From positions 61,357,898 to 61,421,897 of the forward strand of contig NC_079487.1 of NCBI RefSeq assembly GCF_020520425.1: a stretch of 64,000 nucleotides of DNA, given 5' to 3'. Origin of the DNA: Spinacia oleracea. Taxonomy: Eukaryota > Streptophyta > Magnoliopsida > Caryophyllales > Amaranthaceae. This document shows positions 45,787 to 56,920 of this stretch, piece by piece. A model generated the notes under the pieces. It did no database searches. It worked only from the letters and a program-made list of their open reading frames with translations, and had not been told where the DNA came from. The position numbers and the translations under genes were made by a program. Each line of letters opens with the position of its first letter. Within the stretch, counting starts at the first letter, position 1.

Positions 45787-46587
45787 CTAGTCTTTATTCG
45801 AGGATGCATAAGGATGCGCAGTGATGTTTCCCCGTTGACCTTTTTTCGATCTCATGTTCACGATGGACCACCAGTCAGGGACCATATTTAAAACAGCAGT
45901 CGCATTCCTCTGCAGCTCAAGAAGATCCCTAAAGATGGCCACATTAAGAGGGAAGTTCAAGAAATAGGAGACCCAACGAAAACCGATGATGTGGCACATT
46001 GACTTCAGAGTCAACTGCGCCAGAGAAATGTTGTACCCTATCAGAATGTTAGAGACGAACTCTTCCAAAGGAAATAGTCCATAATCAAATTAGCGAGTAT
46101 ACACCGCGATATGCTTCCTCGGAGGCGCAGTTACTCTGGATGCCAGCGACACCGGTAGCTCGCACCAGTACCCCATAGATTTTCTAATACCATAGAGGTC
46201 TTCGATTGCCCGATGATAGTGCCCCGCAACAGCCAACCTGAACCATTTGGGATCGGGGGATAACTTTAACGGTCTCCCGGCATCATCTGTCCGATGCACA
46301 TAAGGTGCCAAATCAGAGGTCGGGTCGGCTTCCTCCTGGAATCAAGGGTGAAAGCGACGGATCGACACAGGTACAACCACCAATCGATCAGAGGAGTTGG
46401 CCCATTGGCCAGAGTAAGTACGGTCATCCTGTTGCGAAGGAACTCCTTCGGCAACCCTACTCCCTGAAGCCTCGAGGGCATCGGACTCAGAAACTCTTGG
46501 AGGACACATCAGTGGAGCCTCCATCTCCTCCTCACTAGAGTCGGTCACAACAACCTTTGATTTTCCTTTGTCTCGAGCCATCCACAA
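45787..46587 (-). pseudogene. decayed 'putative gypsy type transposon' ORF (Transposase_28-like)
   Basis: Minus-strand reading frames in three phases together resemble this plant transposon family. An N-terminal acidic segment (MARDKGKSKVVVTDSSEEEM, 46587 side) is followed after a frameshift by HRTDDAGRPLKLSPDPKWFR, then by ILIGYNISLAQLTLKSMCHI, IIGFRWVSYFLNFPLNVAIF and DWWSIVNMRSKKG. Stops and frame changes show that it is non-functional. The family match is from memory. The hAT element at 44334-45351 inserted in its downstream part. Confidence 0.55.
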
Positions 46588-46599
46588 AATACTAAATCT

Positions 46600-48239
46600 A
46601 GGGTTTAGAGGGTGGAGTAGAAGGTAAAAGAAGGAAAAGCGAACAAGAAATAAATCAAATACCTTCTCCTGATGCGGAATTTGCCGGAAAAATGAACGTA
46701 ATCAAAGTAAGAGACAAATCTGAAGAAATAAAGTCGCAACACAGAAAAACCGAATTGCGGAATTTGGGAGATTTTTGGAGAAATTACGGATAAAACAAAA
46801 GTTTGAAGGAAATGGATACTTTCCGTATTTATAGAGGTCTAGCCTCAAAACTCTTCAAATTCCACACTTAACCGTTTACCACTTGGTAACCGAAGTTGAA
46901 AAGACGATCCCATCAGAGCGACCCACGTAACCGGATACGTGTGGTTCTCGAATTCGTAATTCAAATAAATCAGCAAGAAGCGGGACTTTTTGGCTCCAAA
47001 TTTCGCCAGCTGTACCCAAATACACATTCATTTAATCTAAATGAAATTGTTTTGGTGGGCATGTTGTTTGGGTGCTCAATTGGATCCCAATTGGGCCTGT
47101 AGCCCAAAAGCCCACTTGGCTAACACAACATAACTCAGCTCCCTCTAAAGGTTCCACATGACCTATCAAAGCGGCCCAAGGCCAACTATAATAAAAGCCC
47201 AACATCATTTATTACACAAACACTAAAAATATGTCTCTCTAATGCACATACTAACGTACGTTCATTTTTTGCCTTAATTTACACACACTTTAACTTAGAG
47301 AGCTTTCTCTACTCCTGATCCTAGTACTTACTTAGGCATCGGAGGGCCTTTCCTCGTAACACCCTCGAGACCAGTTAATCTACTTGTTTGCGGGCATTCT
47401 CGAACTACAACATTTTCAAGACCAAGTTAGATCTTCCACTACTACAAAAGGCTTCCATCTAAAGCCCATTGTCTCATACCTGGAACAAATGGTAGTTTAA
47501 ATAAGTACAAGTTTTGAGTGAACTTTTTCTTTCCGATTTGTTTATATATTATCAGGACAAAAAAGGTAATTATTATGGTCCATTCGGTATCATTTTTGTT
47601 TCAAATTTTTGTTTTATACAAAAACTAAAACCTAAATATTTAGAAGCACAAAAAGTAGCTTTTAGTTTTTTATTATTAGTTTTCATAATCAACATGATTA
47701 CTATAGGTATAACGTATGTGGTAGAGCTAGTTATGTTATTACTGAGATAAAAGTCTATATGACTTAGGAAACCTACGAAGCGTAAGATATCTAGTTTGTA
47801 TTATAAATAGAGGCGTATAGTATGCCCACGAATAATACAATACAACAAAATCTTTCCTCCTCAATAAATATATCAAAGTATGCTACTTTTTGGGTTAATG
47901 ATTCAATCTAAATCATACGGCTTTCAAAACCAAAAAAAATTGAAAAATAACAGCGATGCCGAACGAGCCCTTGGTTATTGAGAGGCTTTATTTTGTCTGA
48001 CCAAATAATATTTTAACAAAAAAAAAAACAGAATTAATCAAGGTAAATTTTTAATACGGTTTTTTCATGAAATTCCCTCGAGGTTTCGCAGAACACACCA
48101 AATACCCCTCATGTTTTCAAAAAACATAATACACCCCTATTTTTTCAAAAATGCACCAAATGCCCTTACTACTAACGAAAACCTAAAGTCGTTAGCTCAT
48201 TAACTCAAATCTGTTAGTTAACCCTAATTAATTAATAAC
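46600..48239. other. region without a recognised gene
   Basis: The first part (to about 47350) is probably the upstream flank of the minus-strand transposon ORF. Around 48060-48180 a tract with CACCAAATACCCCTC/CACCAAATGCCC half-repeats looks MITE-like. The ORF at 47514-47750 is AT-rich and hydrophobic with no sign of coding. Confidence 0.4.
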
Positions 48240-48421
48240 TAAATACTAATTTGTGAGGTTATGACAAATATAAAACATATATTTCATGCGGAAAAACCAT
48301 AAAGCCAGGAATCGAAATTAATTGCCACATAGTCAATTAGCATAATTTAGGATACATACATGTGACGCGTGCCTACCATAGCTGCTCCCGAACCAAACAA
48401 GAACAAGTTTAGGACTCCAAG
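48240..48421 (-). mobile_element. minus-strand fragment of the copia-like LTR tail
   Basis: The reverse complement follows 42139-42300 (TTGTTCTTGTTYGGTTCGG, CACGCRTCACA, TATGCTAATTGA, TTTCCGCATG). It is cut at 48421/48422 by the insertion of another LTR. Confidence 0.7.
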
Positions 48422-49195
48422 TGTAATACCTCGTATTTTTATAATATTTATAAATATATTTTATTATATTAATAAAGCATTTTACGATTTATTAGCATTT
48501 AAATAATATTTAAATGTATTTAATGTATTTTAATTAATTAGAATATTTATTATTTTAATTAATTATGAAACGAATTTAATTCTTGAGTCGGGAAATTAAA
48601 TGAGTTGCAAATGATTTTTAAAGCTTCGGGTTTTAAATAAAAAGTCCAGTTCGTTTTATTAATCAAGCCCAATCCAAACAGTTTAATTTAATCCTAAGCT
48701 AGCCCAATTCATTTAATTCCTAAGCTCAACTCAAATATCCTAAGCCTAGCCCATCAAGGGATTAGGGAGCCTATAAATAGGACTCCCCATCATCAAATAA
48801 ACCCCTAAAATTTCATAAAGCCCCTTTTTGATTTCTTGCCCAACACTCCTCTCTCTCTCTCTCTCCTCTTTGGTTCGGTCCGCCCGCACGCACAGCATGA
48901 GCACGGTCGTGCCTCGTGTGCTGCTCGTGTGTTGCTCGCCCCTTGTTGCTCGCCCCTCCCTCTTGCTCGAGCCCAGCCAGCGCGCCCTCGTGTGCTGCTG
49001 TGCTGTTGTTGTTGCTGTTGTGTGCGTTGCTCGCGCCAGCCACACCACACTCCCTCTCTCTCGCCTCGCGCGCCAGCGCCCACACTCGCACTCTCTCGCT
49101 CTCTCCTCGCGCACAGCGCGCCTGCAGCCCTCGTGCCCAGCCCCTGTGCGCAGCCCCTGCTCGTCGCCCCTCTCGCCCGCGCGCGCGCACACACT

Positions 49196-49234
<39 letters not shown>

Positions 49235-51371
49235 GTGTGTGTTCGTATTCGATTTCTTTTTCGCCCAATCACCCTAATTCGTGATTGTTCCGTGCTATAG
49301 GCCGGATTGGTATAATTCTCTTCTTCCTTACCTATTCTATTTAAATTCCGTATTTTAAATTATTATATTAATATTGTTTTGAGTAATTAAAATGCTGGAA
49401 ACCGGTTATGAATACCGTGGTTTGAGGATTTGTGTGTTGTGATTCATTAGGTTTGTTTTAATTATTAAAGAATGAATTTTCAGATTTGTTTATTTAATAA
49501 AGCATGGATTTTTATGATATTAAACTAGTGTTATTGGGATTTTCAAGTTAGGGTTTTAACCTAGACCTAACGAGTCAATTGATTAGCATAATTAGGTGAT
49601 GATTTTAATTATGATAATCAATTATATTTTCAGATTTGAATAAAGGTTTAAAGTGTTGATTTTTATTGATTTTAAATGCGGAAAAAGTATGTTTTTGTAC
49701 TAGGGATTGATTTTGCAAATTGAGACGACTTTATTATTGAAAAACGATTGAATTCTAAAGTCTAAAGGAAGTTTTAATTTTTATAAAGTTGCTGGAAATT
49801 TAATGAACATGGAAATAATTTAAGTTTCATTATTTTGATGATAGGAGGTGATTTCTAGTTGAGTGCTCGTTATTGCAAAGTGGCCCCTACGCTTAGGTAT
49901 TCAAGGTACGTACAAGTCTAGGGCGACCACACCTTTTTGTCAATGATATTTCATGATTGTTGATGATGTGAATTACATTATGTGGAATCATGTTTATTTT
50001 GGTGAACGAGCATGTGATTGGTGATGTTAGATTTATTGAATTAATTGTTGAACAAGCATGTTGAAATTATTATGAGTATGGATTTCATTGTCAATCATGT
50101 TGTTCAATATTTATGCATGTATGGTTCAATTCACATGCAAGGGATGGATTAATTATTTGTATGCTATTGTACGGGATGTCTAGCATACTTTGAGCCATTT
50201 ATTTGTACCTCGTCGTACTATTTATTTTACCACATGTGAAGGGTTAGCTCACGTAAGCCACCGCACATGTAGGGTTCAGTTGGGAATGTTATGTATGAAA
50301 TGAATTAGGATTTGTCGTGCAAGGGCACAACCCTCATGTTAATATGCATGATGTGGAGTCTCACTTTGGTGAGGAGGAACATGGTAGTAATATCACAAGT
50401 GTCTTGCTTGGTTGATCACAAGTCTTAAAGCATTAAAATAAGATTTGTTTTGGTTGTTGTTTAGTAATTGTATGTATGCATGTTGTCGAGTCTTGAGTTC
50501 GCCTTTAATAAAACATTAATAAACGTAAAGTGCAACCAGAACAAGCTTCAAAATTCTTGGAACGTATATACCTTAAGTATGAACAATGGGGGGAGTCTTG
50601 CCGGAAAGCTCGTACTCCTACTAATGATACAAGACGTTGTTTCATTTATATTATGCGCAGGAATTCCGTCGGTATGACCCGATTTTATTATTATTATTAT
50701 ATTTGGTGTATGGTTGGCTCCCATCACCTTTTTTCCTTTGTGGATTGTCCTTTTGGCCCGTTCGAAGCTTATTCTAATTAAATTGTGAGTCAAAGTCGAG
50801 TCAAGAATCGAGTCTTGTATCTCGTGAATGTTTGCTAATTATTATATGGATTTTGCATGTTGATTAGTACTTAGTGAGTGATGCATGTTTTGGTTTCATT
50901 TACTCTATGATTGTAAGTACTCAGCTTTTGCTGACTACGTGCTTTGTGTGTTTCTGGTCATGGCCTTTGCCTTAATGACCCTATGATGATCCATCATTTG
51001 CACTTGCATTGTTGGGGAGTAGAATAATATAGCAGGTTGGTAGATCAAGTACGATCGAAATCATGTGGCTTGGGATGATTGAGAGAGTTGCATGCTTTCG
51101 TTCTTTGAAACTATTTTATTTAATATTTTAATTATGTTTGAAATGTTTGAATTATTTATACTTTGGGTTTTGGGCCATTATGGTTCCAAATTGTAGGAGG
51201 CCTCGATATTTTATTAATTATGGTTTTTAAAAGTTAGTTGACATTTAATTCCGCTGCGTAATTCTGGTAATAGCCTTAGCCGTTATCACAGTGGCGGTAA
51301 TACTTTAGTAATTCCTTCATTTTAAGTTGGAAAATGGTTTTATAAAAGCAAGGAATTATTAGCGTGTTACA
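48422..51371 (+). mobile_element. 5' LTR of a Ty3/gypsy retrotransposon (element A)
   Basis: The 2,950-bp LTR starts TGTAATACCTCGTATTTTTA and ends AGCGTGTTACA, directly followed by a primer-binding-like sequence. It carries a TATA box (CTATAAATAG, 48771-48780), then a CG-rich transcribed-leader-like block (48880-49200) and a GT microsatellite. The long overlapping Arg/Ala/Cys ORFs at 48746-49300 arise from that CG-rich block and are not genes. A 3' fragment of the same LTR lies at about 43100-43289. Confidence 0.82.
49199..49242. repeat. (GT)n microsatellite
   Basis: About 20 GT units with a single TTG interruption, in the LTR leader block. Confidence 0.95.
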
Positions 51372-51374
51372 AAG

Positions 51375-51390
51375 TGGTATTTGCAGAGCT
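51375..51390 (+). other. primer-binding site, tRNA-iMet type (altered)
   Basis: TGGTATTTGCAGAGCT begins three bases after the LTR end. It equals the common TGGTATCAGAGC initiator-Met PBS except for a three-base insertion in the middle. This marks 48422-51371 as a 5' LTR. Confidence 0.7.
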
Positions 51391-52165
51391 CTAGTTTGAG
51401 AGCTGCTTTGCATTAATTAATAGTGCAAAGTGGTAAATCCTTAAACTACGATTGCGGAACTTTAGGATTTTCGAAAATTATTTTCCTAAAGTCAAAACGT
51501 ATTATTTTGAGTACTCAATATTTTAAAGGTCAAATAGCAATTATTTTGGGTCGTTTGAAATAAGTTGAAAAGTTGGATTATTATTTAATTTAATTATTTT
51601 TCCGAATTTTTTTTTATTATTTATTCGAAAATTTCGAATCAAATTCGAATTTATTTTCTTAATTTCGGAAATTATTTTATTTAATTATCCGAATTATTTT
51701 AATTATTTATTATTCTATTTATTTTATTCGAATATTCTTTTTTCGAATTTATATTTTAAATTTTTTTCGGATTTCTTTTTATTTTTAATTATCCGAAAAT
51801 TATTCATTTATTTATTTAATTAATCGATAATTTTCATTAATTTTTGATTTTAATTTAAATAATTTCAACAAAGTTAGGAGTTATTTCTTAATTAATTTCG
51901 AAAATTAATATTATTTTCAAGTGAGAAATGGTTAGATTAAGAAAGGGCATATTAGTTTAAGTATGCATTTTATGTGATTATGTGGATTATTAATTGCCAT
52001 GTATATGTTCTAAGCATGTTTTATCTTGCTTTATGTGATTAATTGCATCATATTTCATGTTGAGCATATATTTGTGCATTGAAATTGTATGGCTCCACGA
52101 ACTATTTATTGTATCCTTTTGGGGTTGGAATTTCTATGGAAACGCGTTAGTAAGACTTTTGAGTT
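51391..52165 (+). other. untranslated leader of element A
   Basis: A very AT-rich stretch (TTATTT/CGAATT-rich, 51560-51900) between the PBS and the first ORF. No gene is seen. Confidence 0.5.
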
Positions 52166-55100
52166 GTGAATTTTCAGGAATTAAGGATGCTACCTTCTAA
52201 GTTCACCAGTTTAGGATACTTAGAGAAGATGGATAATGAGACTCCTCTCACGTATGTTCAGAAGATCGTGTTTGCTTGTGACTATTTGGCTTCGACCAAG
52301 AACATGCCCCACCTTAGGCACAAAGATATGATGGCTAGTATGATTATACATTGTTTACCCCATAAGAACCCTTACAAAGACCTCAAGAATAGGTTCAGTG
52401 ACATGCATTATGGTGATGGTACCCCTAATTGGTACAAATATGGGACTAGTGATGGTAGGTGGAAGTATGATTCCGAGGTTCTTGCTACTATACTAGAGGT
52501 TGCAGAAATTAGCTATGAGGATGGAAAGTATTCTGCGGGTTTTGGTATGGGCTATGGAGGAATAGAAAGTGATGGTGAGGATGATATGATCCATGATGAG
52601 CAAGCTAGTGATGTTGAGGAGGATAGTGATGATGATGCGGTAGAGATTGAGAATCCTAACCCTATAGTTCCTGAACCAACCATTGAGATATCCAGTGGAT
52701 CTGAAGATGAGCTTGAAGAGAATAATGTGGTTGATAGTGAGCCACAGCAAAATGATGAGGCTATGGATGTGTAATACCCCGAAATTTTTAAACTCGATTT
52801 ATTAAAATTAATAATATTTTATTAACGTAATTTCGTTTTAATTATTAGAAATAATTTAAAAATTTCGTTATTTTAAACGTTTTTACGATTTATTTTAAAC
52901 GATAAATTTATAAACGAAAATTTATTTATTTTTCGTTAACGATATTTTTATAAAGAATTATTTTAGCTTAACATTTCTATTTTTAGTAGTTTCCAAAAAT
53001 GGCAACCCAATTTCTGAATTTATTCCAACTGTGTAAAATTACAAAAATGCCCTTAGAAAATCAAAAATTCCATTTTTCCTCTTCTCTTTGCTTTCCACGT
53101 ACATTGCAAGAATGAAGAAAATTCTTCATTCCTCTCCTTCCCTCAATTCAGTCTTGATTCATGCCTTGCTCCTCAAGGATTTCAGCTTCTCTTTCACTCT
53201 TCTTGACTATACAAATCAGTCTTAATTCCAATTGGAATTCAACATCAGAAAATCAAAACCAAAACCAAATTCAAGTTTTCATTCCCTTCTCTGCTTCGAA
53301 CCACCACCACCATCGGTGGCTGCCACCACCAAAACCACCTTCAATCACCACTACCCCTGCTGCCTAGCACCACCTCGATCACCCACCACCGTCACAGCCA
53401 CCCCTATTTCCCTCCTCTCCTCGCAGCTCCACAACTCCCTTCCCTTGCCTCACTCTTTCTTTGTTCCTTGCGGCACCACCAACGTCGCGCCACCACTCCC
53501 AACCTCCCCCACCACCTTGTAAACCAACTCCCGCCCCCACATACTCCGGCGAGCTATATAGTCGCCGCCCAGAACCGCTCCAAGTCACCCCCACCAATTC
53601 CCCTGTTTCTCTCCCCTGTCCCGCCCTGCTCGTGCTCCCCCTTCCTTTCTCTCACCGTCGCACTGCCCTCAACCACCATCGTCGGAGCGCTTTAGCGCCG
53701 CCGTACCGCCCAGGCTTCAGCCGCCACCTTCTCTTCCCTTCCTCTCTTTCGTGCCTGTTGCTTGCCCCTCCCCTCTGCTCGACATTCACAAAGTCAGGAA
53801 ACCAATTTCCTGACTTGTGAATTGTTCCCTTTAACCCAAAATAAAAAGGGATGGGCCCAAGTTCTAATGGGTTTTGGTAAGCTCATTCTCCATTACTATT
53901 TTCAGATTTATAAACTTATCCTTCATGTTTTTTTTTTTTTTTTTTATCTAAATAAATTTGATAATATGTTTCAATATATGTTTATATAATAAATTACTAA
54001 TAAATTTTTCAGGTAGGAAAACATATTTAAATTACCGATTTTACTAAAATTAAGTTACTAGCTAGTATTAACAAAAATAAATATGTTTCATGTAAATCGA
54101 TTTATAAAATAAAAATTTAGTTTTTAATTGAAATTTTGATTAATAATAATATTAACGATAAAACTATGAAATTATAATTTTTATTATTACAATTCGTTAT
54201 TTATAATTATTTATAAACTTACTATAAAGTATTAATATTAATCGTTAATAACTAATTGGATGGTTTAATATTTTGAAAGAAATCGAACTCGGAGCTCAGG
54301 AAGAACGGTCCATCGAACAGGAAATATTAACTACGGTTGAGGTAACATCTATTGCTAACACCCACAATCCCTTTATGAAATGTGTTTTATGAGATTATGA
54401 AATGTGTTTATAATGATATGTTTTTATTGGATTGTGGGATATGAAATGTATTTATAAAGTTTGTTTTATGCATGATGATATTTAAATATGTTTAATGAAT
54501 GATTTTATAAGAATGATGTTTATGAGTTACAAATAAGATACGAAACATGATAAATAAAAGTGTAACCGGTTCTGGCAGTTAGTGGGGTTACTATTTCTAG
54601 GTCGTGCACGTACCGCCGTACCGCGGGACACCCAACAAGGGAGAGTGCTCCTTGAGGGTTACCGCAAGCTAAAAGAGAAACTATTTAGGTACGGGCGTAT
54701 GTCCAACAAGGGAGAGTGCTCCTTGAGGACTATCGCAAGGTGGGAGACGTCCCGCAAGGCTAACTTGTCAGTTACCAAGTAAAAAGAAGGTTTTAAGAAA
54801 GATAATGGGAACTATCAAAGTTTCAAGTTATAAATGATGTCTTATTGCATTTATGAAAATGTTTTACTAGTTCTATTCTCCCTGATTGCAAAGTAAATAA
54901 AATGAATTGAAATGAGTTTACGCTGTTAGGGTAGTATGTTACTGGGCCTCGGCTCACGATGTTGCTTTTGTTTTAGGTACGAAGAAGATCATGGGATGCC
55001 TTAGAGTGAGGATGCAACCATCAAATTCACGATCAATGTTTAGTAGAGACAATTATGTCATTAGTAATAAAGGGATGTATTAATTAAACTCTAAGTTTGA

Positions 55101-55420
55101 TCTCATGATTTGAGTTAGATTTTAATACTAATATTAACCAAATGCTAAAAGTATTTATTATTAAAGTTTATTTAGTAATTTAAAAAGGTTATGTCGCCTT
55201 GTATTTTCCACGAGGGAAATACGGCAAGTGACGCTCCGACTAAATTAGGGTTTCCGCTGCTAATTAAAGATAATTAACCTAATTAATGGTGTTTAGAAGT
55301 CGGGGTGTTACAGTTGAAGACTCGGATCCGGAAGAAGAGTTGGATGATCCTAATGATCAAGAATTTACTCCAGAGCAATACAAGGAAAGAGATGATCGTC
55401 GTGATGACGTTAGTCTCTAG
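52166..55420 (+). pseudogene. acidic ORF upstream of gag, split by an LTR insertion
   Basis: The ORF runs from 52166 (or the Met at 52187) to 52769, is interrupted by a 2.5-kb LTR (52770-55312), and continues in frame from 55313 to a TAG at 55418-55420. The N-terminal ~115 residues look globular (YVQKIVFACDYLAST, MIIHCLPHKNPYKDLKNRF, NWYKYGTSDGRW). The C-terminal ~120 are strongly acidic (EEDSDDDAVEIE, SSGSEDELEEN, then EDSDPEEELDDPND after the gap). I do not recognise the family. It lies between PBS and gag, where gypsy elements normally have no ORF. It is either an extra element protein or captured host sequence. Confidence 0.6.
52770..55312 (+). mobile_element. inserted LTR (family B, plus orientation, 2,543 bp)
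   Basis: It starts TGTAATACCCCGAAATTTTT and ends GAAGTCGGGGTGTTACA. The ends are near-inverse copies of each other (TGTAATACCCCGA/TCGGGGTGTTACA). Internally it matches the minus-strand LTR at 56921-59892, for example TTGACTATACAAATCAGTC and CCAATTGGAATTCAACATC. No PBS or second LTR adjoins, so it behaves as a solo LTR, although the flanks do not show a clean 5-bp duplication. The proline-rich ORFs at 53161-53820 belong to its CCACC-rich block and are not genes. Confidence 0.82.
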
Positions 55421-55882
55421 AGAAATGTAATCCTTAGTTTTTTTTTTTTTTTTTCTTTCATTGATTAATAAAGTGGCAAAGCTACTATTTATGGTTTTAG
55501 TTTATTATAGTTGGAGAATAAATGTTATGGCATTAGTGGATGTAAGACTTATTCATTGGAGTTTTAATAAAAGAATAGAATTTCCTTTTTGTTATCCTTT
55601 AAGTTTAATTCTCAATTCTAAGTCGTGTGGGTATCGCAAAGGGATTATTTGTTATTTCTTTAATGAAATTTTATGTGCAAGGTGGTTTAGTAGCAACCAT
55701 CTAAATTTACTTGCATCGAATAGTGGGGCGAGAAGGCCCGAAAGTGGCGCCAACTCTTCCCCTAGGTGGCGCCTAAGTGTGTGTTCTTGTTGTGAGTAGG
55801 TTCGTTGTAGAACCAGTACCTTAGTAATGTCGTGTCCAACCAATATTAAAGCTAGCCTTTTTATTTATTCAGGAGAAGGGAT
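55421..55882 (+). other. spacer between the acidic ORF and gag of element A
   Basis: It contains a T run (55440-55455) and a GGTGGCGCC-rich patch (55720-55770). No coding sequence is seen apart from a chance 112-codon ORF. Confidence 0.4.
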
Positions 55883-56638
55883 ATGGCTAGCCAAGAGATT
55901 TCTGAAGTGGTTAGACAACTAGCTGAGGTAGTTCGAGACCTAGCTCAAACCAGAGCAAACCCAATGCATTACCCGGCTGGGGAAATGTTTAAGAAAATAG
56001 CTCAAAGCAAGCCTCCACTCTATAGCGGAGAGATTGAACCAAGTGTGTTGGAGAACTGGTTGAGAGAGTTTGATAAACTCATTGTAGCGGTGAATTGCCC
56101 CGAAAACCTTAGGGTGAATAGTGCTGTGTACTACCTGAGAGGTGAAGCTGATCTGTGGTGGCAACGATGTGAAAATACCCTTAGAGCCAAACCTAACTTT
56201 GGATGGGAAGCATTCAAAACTGCACTAAGGAACAAGTTTTACCCACCCTACCTGAAGAAGCAAAAGGCGTAGGAGTTCATTGAACTCAAAATGGGAAGTC
56301 TGTCTGTGACGGAATACTATTCTAAGTTTATAGAGCTGTCTAGGTTTGCACTTGAAGTGGTGGCAACGGAAGAGCTTAGGGCTCAAAGATTTGAGAATGG
56401 TTTGACCATGGACTTACAGTTGTTGTTGTCTGGAGAGACCTTTACCTCATTACACACCTTGTACGGAAAAGCTGCTCACCTGTATGGGCTACAGCAAAGG
56501 AAGAATGGTAGTGCTGAAAAGAGAAAGGATAGTGGAAACTCGAATCAAGGGAATAACCATCAGAATCAGGGGAATTTTAAGAAGCACAAAGGAAATGGGA
56601 ATTTCCAGTTTAGGGCTAACAATGGTGGTGTAGACACC
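55883..56638 (+). pseudogene. gag: Ty3/gypsy gag, nonsense-mutated and truncated
   Basis: The frame starts MASQEISEVVRQLAEVVRDL and contains the Retrotrans_gag core (PPLYSGEIEPSVLENWLREF, AVYYLRGEADLWWQRCENTL, FKTALRNKFYPPYLKKQK). A TAG at 56270-56272 interrupts it, and the same frame continues (EFIELKMGSLSVTEYYSKF, RFENGLTMDLQLLLSGETF). The expected residue is Gln (CAG), so a C-to-T change explains the stop. A basic Asn/Gln/Lys-rich tail follows. The frame is cut at 56639 by another LTR before the zinc knuckle. The motifs fit a chromovirus-like gypsy gag. Confidence 0.88.
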
Positions 56639-56920
56639 TACTTTTGTCCCCATTCCCGAAAGGGAAGGTTCGATGATGAGAACATAAATCTCCACTTGAC
56701 AACGCATCTCCTATAAAATAACGAATCTCAATCACCCTCTTCATTTCACCTGAAACCTGCTATTTATAGAAACCTGCTATTTATGGAAACCTGCTAAAAA
56801 TAGTAACTGCCGTAATGGGTAGTTGTTAAAAGTGGCAAGTCATAAAAGATAGAAACCTGTCAGAATTAGGTGTTGCACTCCAACATAAATCCTAAATGAG
56901 ATAGAAATTGCGAGAGAATC

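Noticed and set aside
47438-47470. CACTACTACAAAAGG as a second CACTA terminus
   Set aside because: The extra ACT and the absence of subterminal repeats or a matching inverted end make a chance match more likely.
48746-49300. Five overlapping 120-155-codon ORFs on both strands
   Set aside because: They share one CG-rich, GT-repeat block within an LTR, are open in many frames at once and have Arg/Ala/Cys or Ser/Leu-biased composition typical of non-coding GC-rich DNA.
53161-53820. Proline-rich ORFs that resemble extensin-like proteins
   Set aside because: They arise from the CCACC-rich block of a family-B LTR. The other copy has the same block in different frames with stops.
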